A DNA stretch of 15,141 bases, taken from positions 1-15,141 of the forward strand of contig PMYM01000143.1 in NCBI GenBank assembly GCA_003171235.1. Reading direction: 5' to 3'. This stretch comes from Phycisphaerales bacterium. GTDB taxonomy: Bacteria > Planctomycetota > Phycisphaerae > SM23-33. Positions 1-7,618 of the stretch are shown here, piece by piece (position 1 is the stretch's first letter; every line of letters begins with the position of its first letter). The translations under genes and the position numbers were made by a program. Below the pieces are notes generated by a model. The model was not told where the DNA came from. It searched no databases and saw only the letters and a list, made by a program, of their open reading frames with translations.

Positions 1-48
1 TTATTAGGATAGGCTCTTAGTGGCAGGAGCATTCCCGGACGATAGGTG

Positions 49-98
49 GAACAGGTTTGTAACCTGTTCTTCTTGGCACAGGTTGAAAACCTGTGCCA
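49..98. repeat. Two adjacent palindromic repeats (CAGGTT/AACCTG family)
   Basis: Two hairpin-forming units lie side by side. The first has arms GAACAGGTT (49-57) and AACCTGTTC (61-69) around a 3-nt loop. The second has arms TGGCACAGGTT (74-84) and AACCTGTGCCA (88-98), again with a 3-nt loop. A third relative lies at 6101-6125, so this is a dispersed intergenic family. The units sit about 100 nt upstream of folE. They may be REP-like elements or transcription-end structures of a gene outside the window. Confidence 0.7.
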
Positions 99-193
99 CC
101 TGCACTGCAGGACGCCCGTGCCACTGAGATATCCGCTGAAGGCTTTACCATTTTCAAATGCGGGCGTACACTGCTGGCTGAAGGAGACCTTGC

Positions 194-787
194 ATGACTG
201 ACAAGAACAAACAGGCCCCGCAGGCCCACCAGATAGATATGCCCAGGATCGAGGCCGCCGTGCGCGAAATACTCCAGGCCATCGGCGAGGACGGCGGCCG
301 GGCCGGCCTGAGGGACACTCCCCAGCGCGTCGCCCGCATGTACCAGGAACTCTTCGCGGGCATGCACGACGACCCGGCCATCCACTGCAAGGCCATCTTC
401 CAGGAGAAGTACGACGAGATGGTGGTCGTCCGCGACATCCCCTTCCACAGCATGTGCGAGCACCACCTGCTACCCTTCATGGGCAAGGCGCACATCGCCT
501 ACCTGCCCAAGGGCTGCGTCATCGGGGTGAGCAAACTGGCCCGCATCGTCGACGCCTTCGCCCGCCGCCCCCAGGTGCAGGAGCGCCTGACCAGCCAGGT
601 GGCCGACCTGATTATGAAGCAACTGGAGCCCCAGGGCGTGGCCGTGCTGCTGGAGGCCACCCACACCTGCATGACTATCCGCGGCGTCAAGAAGCCCGGC
701 TCGCTCATGATCACATCCGCCGTGCGTGGCCTGTTCAAGAGCAACCTGGCCACCCGCCAGGAGGCCATGACCCTGCTGCGCGGATGA
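194..787 (+). CDS. folE: GTP cyclohydrolase I
   Basis: This cytoplasmic enzyme converts GTP to 7,8-dihydroneopterin triphosphate, the first step to folate and, in many bacteria, the entry to queuosine-type deazapurines. The 197-aa length fits bacterial FolE. The zinc ligands are visible: Cys88 and His91 in MCEHHLLPF, and Cys159 in THTCM, with the family's 3- and 71-residue spacings. The stretch GLRDTPQRVARMY (38-50) and the pterin-site segment GVSKLARIVDAFARRPQVQE (111-130) are also typical, as is the closing ITSAVRGLF. AAGGAG a few bases before the ATG supports this start. No other pterin gene is near. Its stop codon abuts the stop of the convergent downstream gene with no spacer. Confidence 0.96.
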   Translation: MTDKNKQAPQAHQIDMPRIEAAVREILQAIGEDGGRAGLRDTPQRVARMYQELFAGMHDDPAIHCKAIFQEKYDEMVVVRDIPFHSMCEHHLLPFMGKAHIAYLPKGCVIGVSKLARIVDAFARRPQVQERLTSQVADLIMKQLEPQGVAVLLEATHTCMTIRGVKKPGSLMITSAVRGLFKSNLATRQEAMTLLRG

Positions 788-1423
788 TTACTTCCCGGCT
801 TCTTCCATCGCCCGGCGCGAAAAAACCACCTGCTTGACGTAGAGCAGTTGGGCCAGCGTCTGGTCGGGTTGCCCGGTTTGCCGTTCGCTCAGCAGATATG
901 GCCCGTGAGTCTTGTCGTCGGCGGTGCGCACCCAGAGCGGCTGGCCCTTGATCGAGCCAGTGATGTAAGAATCGTCGATCAGGTGGAGTTTCCACTCCAG
1001 ACGGCGAAGGGGCTGCTGCCGGCCGGTGTAAACCCGCTCCTCGCTGCCCATCTCCTTCCAGCGCCATTCCGGCTGGGTTTCCTGGCTGACGACCACGGCC
1101 GATATGGACAGCACCAGGACGGGCGGCACGCCCCGGTATCGCTGTTGCGATGCCTCCCAGACCTCCAGGTCTTTGTCCAGCGTGGTGTAAATCCGCCCGG
1201 CCAGCACCGTGTCGTCCGACAGCACCAGCACCCCGGGCAGAGATTCGCCGGCGGCCTGGCTGTCAGGCCCGCGAGGGTTTTGCTGCCGTGGCGCGGCGGC
1301 GCTGCTGGCGGTGGCGGCCTGGGCCAGCCAGAAGTCCAGGTTTGAGGCCGGCTGCGAAGCGGTTTGGCCAATCGCCAACATCGCCGCAGGCAGCAGGGCC
1401 AGTATGCACAGAGAACGGGTCAT
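788..1423 (-). CDS. Secreted hypothetical protein with two DD-G-I repeats
   Basis: I do not recognise a named family. The 211-aa product starts with a signal peptide (MTRSLCILALLPAAMLAIG, cleavage near residues 20-26), followed by a low-complexity Ala/Ser/Gln linker to about residue 60. The rest is beta-rich. Two segments share the pattern L-x-L-x-D-D-x-x-x-x-G-x-I: residues 66-78 and 146-158, each followed by a short strand ending in a V. This suggests a duplicated small beta-domain. It is probably periplasmic or exported. It lies 65 nt downstream of the GNAT gene on the same strand and may be co-transcribed with it. The ribosome site is weak (GGCGGGGA before the ATG). Confidence 0.7.
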   Translation of the reverse strand: MTRSLCILALLPAAMLAIGQTASQPASNLDFWLAQAATASSAAAPRQQNPRGPDSQAAGESLPGVLVLSDDTVLAGRIYTTLDKDLEVWEASQQRYRGVPPVLVLSISAVVVSQETQPEWRWKEMGSEERVYTGRQQPLRRLEWKLHLIDDSYITGSIKGQPLWVRTADDKTHGPYLLSERQTGQPDQTLAQLLYVKQVVFSRRAMEEAGK

Positions 1424-1488
1424 TCCCCGCCACTATAACCGCTTGGCCGCGGAAGGGGGATAGGCCAGGGCGTCAAGGGTAGCATCCC

Positions 1489-2025
1489 TCAAGGAGCCAG
1501 CTCTATCCAATATCGATTCTTGAGTTTGCCGGTCTGGCGGGAAACGACCTGGTTTTCCAGCACTCCGCCGTTCTTCTGGATGATACGGGCGCTGGCGACG
1601 TTGTCGGCGTCGCAGGTAATCAGCACGCGGTTGAAGCCCAGCCGGGCGGCTTGCCCCAGGGTCAGACGGCAAACGGCGGTGGCGTAGCCCTTGCCCCGCT
1701 CGCTTGGCCGGGTGCCGTAGCCGATATGCCCAATCTCGTACAGCACCGGCTCGGTGGAGACGGTCCGCAGGCTGCTGGTGGCGACGATCCGACGCCCATC
1801 CCGCACCAGCCAATAGGTTCTGTAGGGGCTCCAGCCGGCAGGCATGTTTGCGCCGGCGGTGTGGTCGCGCAGACGCCCAAGATAAGCCTCGAAGTCACGC
1901 GCAGCCTCGGCATAGGTCGATCGCTCCCGTTGGTCGCCGCCTTGAACGTATTCCTCGACCAGGGCCAGGAAGTCCTCGCGCAGCCTGGCCGTAGGCTCGA
2001 TCAATTGCAGGCATGGCTGGTCCAT
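1489..2025 (-). CDS. GNAT family N-acetyltransferase
   Basis: A 178-aa single-domain acyl-CoA-dependent acetyltransferase. The acetyl-CoA pyrophosphate-binding motif A is seen as R110-G-K-G113-Y-A115 (R-x-x-G-x-A) at the start of a helix, after the strand YEIGHIGYGTRP. Motif B is represented by ITCDADNVASARIIQKNGG (136-154), with the asparagine and the I-I-x-K-N-G-G pattern seen in RimJ/RimL-like and general small-molecule acetyltransferases. The acceptor substrate cannot be told from sequence. No clear Shine-Dalgarno sequence precedes the ATG, so the start is less sure than the family. The gene is transcribed toward the secreted hypothetical protein 65 nt downstream. Confidence 0.88.
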   Translation of the reverse strand: MDQPCLQLIEPTARLREDFLALVEEYVQGGDQRERSTYAEAARDFEAYLGRLRDHTAGANMPAGWSPYRTYWLVRDGRRIVATSSLRTVSTEPVLYEIGHIGYGTRPSERGKGYATAVCRLTLGQAARLGFNRVLITCDADNVASARIIQKNGGVLENQVVSRQTGKLKNRYWIELAP

Positions 2026-2449
2026 GGCTGAGTGTTATACAGTGGCAGGGCCGCATTCAAAACCCTGTGCTGCCCTTGCTTTCTCAAAATGATCCAATTC
2101 CAGCTCACCGGTTTACCGCGGATCGCCCTGGGGGCCAACGTCGCCGGCAGCGCCATCTCCAACGGCCTGGAGGCTCAAGCGCTGACGATGATCTGGAGAC
2201 AGGCCGCGGCCCACCATGGCCTCTGGGCATTTCGTTGGCTTTCCCCCGCCAAGGGGAGTAAACTGTTGTATTACGGTCGGTGGCGGGCGAGGAAGGGTTC
2301 TTCAATCGCCGCCGGCGAATACGGCTGGCATCCGCATTCTTCAACGACTTGCACTCGGGTATTCCGCCTCTGTGAACTTCGTTCACCGCCGCGGCTTGGC
2401 CTCCTGGGCACAGGTATCGAACGCCCCATGCCTCTAAGGAGTTATGCCC
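2026..2449. other. Gene-free leader region ahead of the cold-shock gene
   Basis: No convincing reading frame lies in this 424-nt stretch. It separates the divergent GNAT and cold-shock genes. It contains a candidate promoter (2235-2264) and a perfect small hairpin, GTGAAC/GTTCAC with loop TTC (2372-2386), inside what would be the 5' leader. A loose inverted repeat, GGCAGGG with CCCTGTGCTGCC, near 2044-2075 could be a decayed relative of the CAGGTT palindromes. Long structured leaders are common in cold-shock mRNAs, so most of this region is probably untranslated leader; that is inference. Confidence 0.45.
2235..2264 (+). promoter_or_regulatory. Possible sigma-70-type promoter of the cold-shock gene
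   Basis: TTGGCT (2235-2240) and TAAACT (2259-2264) are separated by 18 nt. Each box matches the consensus in about four of six positions. If used, the mRNA would have a leader of about 180 nt before the start codon. Confidence 0.3.
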
Positions 2450-2647
2450 ATGGCTGCCGGCAAAGTGAAGTGGTTTAGTCAGGCTAAAGGTTTCGGGTTC
2501 ATCACCGCCGAGGACGGCACCGACACCTTTGTGCACCACCGCGACATCGAGGGCGAAAGCCAGTTGCTTGCGGAAGGCGAGGCGGTCACGTTCGAGTTGC
2601 TCCAGGGCCCCAAGAGCCGCAAGGCCACCAACGTCCGCAAGGGTTGA
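2450..2647 (+). CDS. Cold-shock domain protein (CspA family)
   Basis: A 65-aa single cold-shock domain, an OB-fold that binds single-stranded RNA or DNA and typically acts as an RNA chaperone. The core GKVKWFSQAKGFGFI (4-18) contains RNP1 (KGFGFI) and the surface aromatics W8 and F9. RNP2 is TFVHH (26-30). Two ATGs lie six bases apart (2444 and 2450). AAGGAG at 2436-2441 leaves only two bases before the first but eight before the second, and the second gives the standard family start M-A-x-G-x-V-K-W-F, so I chose 2450. The gene lies 92 nt upstream of the first radical SAM gene and may share its transcript. Confidence 0.93.
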   Translation: MAAGKVKWFSQAKGFGFITAEDGTDTFVHHRDIEGESQLLAEGEAVTFELLQGPKSRKATNVRKG

Positions 2648-2739
2648 TCCCCGCCGGGCCTGGAATCACCGCGGCGCCGCTCACCGGAGGGGTGGCGATG
2701 GGCTGTCCCCGGCGAGGCGAACTTCTGCAAGGAACCTGT

Positions 2740-4137
2740 ATGCGCCTGTACCTGGTCAATCCATATAACCGGCTGGTGAGCCTGGCCAACGTTAAAGAGA
2801 ACCGGTGGAACCACTACCGCGTCTGGAAGCCGCTGGGGCTTCTGGTGCTGGCCGGCTTGACGCCGCCGGAATGGGAAATCACCGTCATCGACGAAAACCT
2901 GCGGGCGGCGGACTACTCGGCCATGCCGCGCCCGGACCTGGTCGGAATCACCGCCTTCACCTCCCAGGCCAGTCGGGCGTACGAGGTGGCCTCGGAGTTC
3001 CGCAGCCGCGGCGTCAGCGTGGTCATGGGCGGCATCCACGCCACCATGTGCACGGAGGAAGCTCTGCGCCACGTGGATGCCGTCGTGACAGGGGAGGCCG
3101 AAAGCGTCTGGGCGACTGTTCTGCGGGACGCTCGGCGGGGCCAGTTGCAAAGAACCTACGCCGGCCAGCACATTGACCTGGCCGAGGTTCCGCAGGCCAG
3201 GCACGACCTGCTGGCGGAAGGCTACGCCTTCGGCTCCGTCCAGACCACGCGCGGCTGCCCGCTGAGCTGCAGTTTCTGTAGCGTGTCGGCCTTCAACGGC
3301 AAGCGTTACCGCCACCGGCCCATCGCCCACGTGATCCAGGAACTCCAGTCCATCCGCGAGAAGCGGGTTCTGGTGGTGGATGACAATCTCATCGGCACCA
3401 GCGCGTCGCACATCGCCCGGGCGAAGGATCTGTTCCGGGCGATGATCCAGGCCGACCTGGGCAAAGACTGGATCGGCCAGGTTACTATCAACATGGCTGA
3501 CGACGAGGAGTTGCTGGACCTGGCCGTGCGCGCCGGCTGCTGCGGCGTGTTCATCGGGTTTGAGTCTCCCACGGCCGAGGGGCTGGCCGAGGTGGGCAAG
3601 AAATTCAACCTGCTCAAGGGGCGAAACTTCAAGGCTTCCGTCCGGCGAATCCAGCGACACGGCATCCTGGTGGTCGGGTCGTTCATCATGGGCCTGGACA
3701 GCGACGAGCCGGGCATCGGCCGGCAGATCGCCAAGGCGGCCGAAAGCTATGGCGTGGACATCCTCAATGCCTTGTTCCTGACCCCGCTGCCGGGCACCCG
3801 CCTGTGGGACCAGATGAAATCCCAGGACCGTATCGCCGCCAATGATTTCCCCCAAGACTGGCGATATTACACGCTGGGGTTCCCCACGGCGCATTACCGG
3901 CGTTTTTCCTGGTCGGCCATCGTGGAGGAAATGACCTCCTGCGACCGGCGGTTCTATTCGGTGTGGCGAATCCTGCGCCGCGTCTGCGACAGCTTCTTGC
4001 GCGGGCGACAGCCGATCCGGGCGCTGGTGACCAACCTGTCCTATCGGAACAACGTCCGGCTGAGCCAGAGGAACTATGCGGAACTGGACTTGATGCGCGG
4101 CAGCCTGTTGCGCGGCGACTCCACCGGAGCACGATGA
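2740..4137 (+). CDS. B12-binding-type radical SAM enzyme, copy 1
   Basis: A 465-aa protein of the BchE/HpnP-like layout: an N-terminal cobalamin-binding-type Rossmann domain (about 1-150) followed by a radical SAM barrel. The 4Fe-4S motif is C173-x3-C177-x2-C180 in TRGCPLSCSFC. The N-terminal domain shows VNPYN, GLLVLAGLTPP, ITVIDEN, DLVGITAFTSQASRAYE and VVMGGIHATM, typical of the class, but lacks the D-x-H-x-x-G cobalamin-ligand motif. Later GVFIGFES and VGSFIMGLDSD match class strands, and LTPLPGTRLWDQM is a hallmark. ATG 2740 is preceded by AAGGAA; the frame stays open about 96 nt upstream but without a good start. The substrate is unknown. A paralogue follows at 4649. Confidence 0.9.
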   Translation: MRLYLVNPYNRLVSLANVKENRWNHYRVWKPLGLLVLAGLTPPEWEITVIDENLRAADYSAMPRPDLVGITAFTSQASRAYEVASEFRSRGVSVVMGGIHATMCTEEALRHVDAVVTGEAESVWATVLRDARRGQLQRTYAGQHIDLAEVPQARHDLLAEGYAFGSVQTTRGCPLSCSFCSVSAFNGKRYRHRPIAHVIQELQSIREKRVLVVDDNLIGTSASHIARAKDLFRAMIQADLGKDWIGQVTINMADDEELLDLAVRAGCCGVFIGFESPTAEGLAEVGKKFNLLKGRNFKASVRRIQRHGILVVGSFIMGLDSDEPGIGRQIAKAAESYGVDILNALFLTPLPGTRLWDQMKSQDRIAANDFPQDWRYYTLGFPTAHYRRFSWSAIVEEMTSCDRRFYSVWRILRRVCDSFLRGRQPIRALVTNLSYRNNVRLSQRNYAELDLMRGSLLRGDSTGAR

Positions 4138-4214
4138 GCGGCCAGAGCCGATGTGCGCCTCCGGCGTCGTCCTTTGTTTGGCGAATCAAACCCTCTCACA
4201 GGAGCCAGGGAGCA

Positions 4215-4544
4215 ATGAACAAGCTTGCAACCGTGAAGTTCAGCGGGAAATCCGGCGTCCGGTATGCCTTCAAGGTGTATCCGCTGGAGGCGGCTATTGC
4301 CCAGGGATTCGCCGGCGTGTACGTGGTCACTCTGCGCAAAGAGAGCAAGTCCAAGAGCGGATTTGTTCACAGGAGAATGGGCACGGGCCAGAGCGATGAT
4401 CTCCCCCTGTTGCCCTCCAGCGATGGGCAGTCCTACGCCGCAAGAGGTGCCAATTGCATCTGCCTGCATGCGGAGACGGACCGGGACGCCAGGCTGAAGA
4501 TCGAGCAGGACCTGATCCGGGAACCCCAAGCCGGGAATGCATGA
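4215..4544 (+). CDS. Small protein, possible degenerate GIY-YIG-like fold
   Basis: A 109-aa protein between the two radical SAM genes. It opens with KFSGKSGVRYAFKVYPLE (8-25), then GVYVVTLRK (34-42), then MGTGQSDDLP (55-64), then GANCICLHAETDRDARLKIEQDLI (78-101). This order resembles a family of about 100-aa bacterial proteins in which G-V-Y, an 'IGxTxDL'-like turn and a late Glu echo the GIY-YIG nuclease fold. The second motif is not a good YIG match, so nuclease activity is doubtful. The start at 4215 is supported by AGGAGCCAGGGAG upstream; the frame runs open into copy 1's 3' end, but no good ribosome site lies there. The fold assignment is from memory and uncertain. Confidence 0.7.
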   Translation: MNKLATVKFSGKSGVRYAFKVYPLEAAIAQGFAGVYVVTLRKESKSKSGFVHRRMGTGQSDDLPLLPSSDGQSYAARGANCICLHAETDRDARLKIEQDLIREPQAGNA

Positions 4545-4550
4545 TAGCCA

Positions 4551-4593
4551 GGGGTTTTTCCGGAGACTCCTCCGGAAGCCAAAGTCAAACCCC
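4551..4593. other. Nested hairpin between small ORF and second radical SAM gene
   Basis: Inner arms TTCCGGAG (4558-4565) and CTCCGGAA (4570-4577) enclose a 4-nt loop. Outer arms GGGGTTT (4551-4557) and AAACCCC (4587-4593) flank them. No T-tract follows on the plus strand, so it is not a standard intrinsic terminator. It may be a processing, stability or attenuation structure within a polycistronic message. Confidence 0.5.
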
Positions 4594-4648
4594 CGGTTAA
4601 CGTGTGCCCGGATACCCAACGTAGAGCAAAACACCAAGAGAAGCGAAA

Positions 4649-6064
4649 ATGCGTATCGCACTGGTCAACCCGCTGGCGCGGCGGATGCAGGGCTATCACA
4701 CCATCGGCACTGACATCCCGCCGCTTGGCCTCCAGGTCCTGAGGCGGCTGACTCCGCCCGGGCACCAGGTCGATATCATCGACGAGATTTTCGGCGTCGG
4801 CCGCACCGAGCAGCTCCTGGGCGAGGGCCGCTACGACCTGGTGGGCATCACCTCATACACCAGCACCGCCACGCGGGCCTACGAGCTGGCGGGCATCTGT
4901 CGCCGCCACGGCCTGCCCTGCATCATGGGGGGTCCTCACGCTTCGGCCCTGCCGCAGGAGGCGATGGAGCATTTCGACTCGGTGGCCGTCGGGGAATGCG
5001 ACGAGTTGTGGGCGGATATCCTGTCGGACGCGGCGGCCAAGCGGCTGGCCCCCCGGTATGACGGCCATTTGAGCGACCTTGCCAAGGGGTTCGGTGGGGC
5101 CGAGCAGTCGGCCCAGGCGATCAACGGCCGGTATGACGTGAGTTGCATTCAGACTTCCCGCGGCTGCCCCTGCGGCTGCGACTTCTGCGGCGTGACGCTC
5201 TTCAACGGCCCGGCCATCCGGCGCCGGCCCATCGATCAGGTCGTCGAAGAATGGAACAGCACCCCGCGGAATTTCCTGTTCGTGGTGGACGACAATTTCT
5301 TCGGCGTCGCCCCCAAAGACGTGGAGTGGGCCCGCCAGTTCCTGCGCGAGATCATACGCCGCGGCAAACGGCGGCTGTGGTTCAGCCAGACCACCATCAA
5401 CGCCGGCAGCGACCCCCAGAGCCTGCGCCTGGCATACAAGGCCGGTTGCCGCTGCATGTTCATAGGCTTTGAGACGTTCAACCCCGCCGGCCTCAAGAGC
5501 TACCACAAGGGGCTTAACGGGAAGCTGGTGGGCCGCTACGGGGAGTTGGTGGCGGGTTTCCACCAAGCCGGCATCTCGGTGTTCGGGAGTTTCGTGGCCG
5601 GCGGCGACGAGGACACTGCCTCGACCGTGGCCGACACGACGCTCCAGGCCGTCGACATCGGCATCGACATCATCCAGATCACCAACCTCACGCCGCTGCC
5701 GGGCACCCGGCTCTACCAGGACTGGCTGGATAAAGGCCGCATCTTCGCCACGCAGTACCCCGCCGACTGGGAACGTTACACCTTCACCGAAACCGTCTTT
5801 AACCCCGGCAAGATGACCGCCGGTCAACTGGACGAGGCGATGTACGAGCTGAGGCAGACGGCGGCCCAGGAGGCATGGGTCTGGAAGAGAACGCTCCGGA
5901 GCCTGTGGAGGACCAGGTCGCTCTCCAGCGCGATCTTCGTTCACGGGATGAACAAGGGCTGGCAGAGGCTGGCCCGGGCCCAGGCGCCCCGCGACGCCCG
6001 GCGCTTCGGATTTCATTTGGGCCAGAACGAGCGGATCGCCAAACTGCAGCGGGCGTTCGGTTAG
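4649..6064 (+). CDS. B12-binding-type radical SAM enzyme, copy 2
   Basis: A 471-aa paralogue of the enzyme at 2740, with the same architecture. The cluster cysteines fall at the same residue numbers: C173, C177 and C180 in SRGCPCGCDFC. The N-terminal domain shows VNPLARR, IPPLGLQVLRRLTPP, DIIDEIF, DLVGITSYTSTATRAYEL and IMGGPHAS, again without a D-x-H-x-x-G motif. The barrel shows FVVDDNFFGV, MFIGFET, VFGSFVAGGDED and LTPLPGTRLYQDW. C-terminal residues (about 400-471) are basic. AGAGAAG ahead of the ATG supports the start. The substrate is unknown; its place beside copy 1 suggests a recent or functional duplication. It converges on the helicase gene. Confidence 0.9.
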   Translation: MRIALVNPLARRMQGYHTIGTDIPPLGLQVLRRLTPPGHQVDIIDEIFGVGRTEQLLGEGRYDLVGITSYTSTATRAYELAGICRRHGLPCIMGGPHASALPQEAMEHFDSVAVGECDELWADILSDAAAKRLAPRYDGHLSDLAKGFGGAEQSAQAINGRYDVSCIQTSRGCPCGCDFCGVTLFNGPAIRRRPIDQVVEEWNSTPRNFLFVVDDNFFGVAPKDVEWARQFLREIIRRGKRRLWFSQTTINAGSDPQSLRLAYKAGCRCMFIGFETFNPAGLKSYHKGLNGKLVGRYGELVAGFHQAGISVFGSFVAGGDEDTASTVADTTLQAVDIGIDIIQITNLTPLPGTRLYQDWLDKGRIFATQYPADWERYTFTETVFNPGKMTAGQLDEAMYELRQTAAQEAWVWKRTLRSLWRTRSLSSAIFVHGMNKGWQRLARAQAPRDARRFGFHLGQNERIAKLQRAFG

Positions 6065-6100
6065 GGGTCCTGCGGAAACAACTGGAGTAGTTCTGACTGG

Positions 6101-6125
6101 TGGCACAGGTTACCAACCTGCGCCA
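6101..6125. repeat. Palindromic repeat, third copy of the CAGGTT/AACCTG family
   Basis: Arms TGGCACAGGTT (6101-6111) and AACCTGCGCCA (6115-6125) with a 3-nt loop ACC. The single mismatch would be a G-U pair in the minus-strand RNA. It lies between two convergent genes (stops at 6064 and 6138), where it could act as a bidirectional transcription-end hairpin. It matches the unit at 74-98. Confidence 0.7.
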
Positions 6126-6137
6126 CGCCGGTCGGCC

Positions 6138-7478
6138 TCACCGGCCCCGACGCGTGAATCTGGATCGCCCCCATCTCCGCCCCGAACTGGCTGGGCGACG
6201 GCTGCGCCAGAATGCGTCCTTCTGCTGTTGCGGGCTGGGCGAGCTTTGGGGGGCGCCTGCCCCCTGGTCGTTCCTGGCGGCAACCCTGGCGTGCGGCGAG
6301 CCCACCGTGGCGGGGGGCGTTTGGCCCTTGATCGAATGGTGCAGCACCGGGATCTGCTTGCCCAGCAGCCGCTCGATCTCGCGCAGGTCGTCCCGCTGCT
6401 CCTGGCTGCAAAAGGAGATGGCCTGGCCGGTGGCGCCCGCCCGGCCCGTTCGGCCGATGCGGTGAACGTACGTCTCGGCCACGTTGGGCAGGTCGTAGTT
6501 GAAGACGTGCGAGATGTTATCGACGTCCAGCCCGCGGGCTGCAATGTCGCTGGCGACAAGCACCCGAGTCTTGCCGGCCTTGAAGTTCGCCAGCGCCCGC
6601 ATGCGGGCGTTCTGGGACTTGTTGGAGTGGATGGCCTCGGCGTCGATGCCGCTGCGGCAAAGCTGGCGGACCACCTTGTCCGCCCCATGTTTGGTGCGCG
6701 TGAAAACCAGGGTCCGTGTCATCTCTGGGCCGCGCAGCAGGTGCTCCAGCAGCGCCACCTTGTCTTGCGGTTCGACGAAGTAAAGGGCCTGTTGCACCGT
6801 GTCGGCCGCCGGGGACTCAGCCTCCACCTTCACATGAACCGGATCGTGAAGGAGGGTGGCGGCCAGAGTTCGGATTTCGCGGGGTATGGTGGCCGAAAAC
6901 ATCAGCGTCTGCCGGCGGGCGGGCAACTGGGCCAGCACCCGGCGGATATCGTAGATGAAGCCCATGTCCAGCATCCGGTCGGCCTCGTCCAGGACCAGTA
7001 TCTCCACGCCGCGCAGGCTCAGCAGCCGCTGGTTGAGCAGGTCCAGCAGCCGTCCCGGCGTGGCCACCAGGATGTCCACTCCCCTGTGCAGCGCCAGGGT
7101 CTGGGGGCCCTGCTTCACCCCGCCGAAGATGACCGTGTGCCGCAGGGAGGTGTGCTGGCCGTACACCCGAAAACTCTCGCCGATCTGGGCGGCCAATTCA
7201 CGCGTGGGCGTAAGGACCAAGGCGCGGATCGGCTTGGTTTTGCTTGCGGGCTCAACGTTCCCGGAGGGTTTGTGAGTCCCGTGCCCCAGCAGCCGCTGGA
7301 GGATGGGCAGGGCGAAGGCGGCCGTCTTGCCGGTCCCCGTCTGGGCGCAGCCCATCAGGTCGCGCCCCTCCAGCACGTAGGGAATGGCCTGTTCCTGAAT
7401 CGCGGTGGGAATCGTGTAGCCTTCGGACTGGACGGCACTCAACAACGGTTGAATGAGGCGGAGCTTCTTGAATGGCAT
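6138..7478 (-). CDS. DEAD-box ATP-dependent RNA helicase (RhlE-like)
   Basis: A 446-aa cytoplasmic RNA helicase likely acting in ribosome assembly or RNA decay. All core motifs are present: Q motif in GYTIPTAIQEQAIP (20-33), motif I AQTGTGKT (45-52), Ia PTREL (91-95), DEAD (164-167), SAT (195-197), motif V region ASDIAARGLDV (309-319) and motif VI HRIGRTGRAG (339-348). The tail after residue 385 is low-complexity, rich in Pro, Gln and Arg, as in RhlE relatives that use a basic tail to hold RNA. I chose MPFKKLRLIQ as the start (7478); it gives the usual distance to the Q motif. The frame is open 18 codons further upstream. Confidence 0.93.
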   Translation of the reverse strand: MPFKKLRLIQPLLSAVQSEGYTIPTAIQEQAIPYVLEGRDLMGCAQTGTGKTAAFALPILQRLLGHGTHKPSGNVEPASKTKPIRALVLTPTRELAAQIGESFRVYGQHTSLRHTVIFGGVKQGPQTLALHRGVDILVATPGRLLDLLNQRLLSLRGVEILVLDEADRMLDMGFIYDIRRVLAQLPARRQTLMFSATIPREIRTLAATLLHDPVHVKVEAESPAADTVQQALYFVEPQDKVALLEHLLRGPEMTRTLVFTRTKHGADKVVRQLCRSGIDAEAIHSNKSQNARMRALANFKAGKTRVLVASDIAARGLDVDNISHVFNYDLPNVAETYVHRIGRTGRAGATGQAISFCSQEQRDDLREIERLLGKQIPVLHHSIKGQTPPATVGSPHARVAARNDQGAGAPQSSPSPQQQKDAFWRSRRPASSGRRWGRSRFTRRGR

Positions 7479-7618
7479 TAGGTAGTCTTGTCTCTCTTGC
7501 TTGTAACTGCTTGAACATTGGAGCGCGAACACTCGCCGCGCAAGCTTTTATGTTACCCGCACGGCCCGCCAGGCACAATGAACTTTTCAGCCGCCCTCCG
7601 CGATCTTACGTTGCGGAG

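Noticed and set aside
2444..2449. ATG at 2444 as the start of the cold-shock gene
   Set aside because: The ribosome site would be only two bases away; ATG 2450 has ideal spacing and the conserved family start.
2479..3894. Long minus-strand open frame of 471 codons
   Set aside because: It lies antisense to the cold-shock and first radical SAM genes, both with clear motifs. Its translation has no recognisable domain; it is a GC-rich shadow frame.
4853..6106. Minus-strand open frame of 417 codons over the second radical SAM gene
   Set aside because: Antisense shadow with composition typical of reversed GC-rich coding sequence and no motifs.
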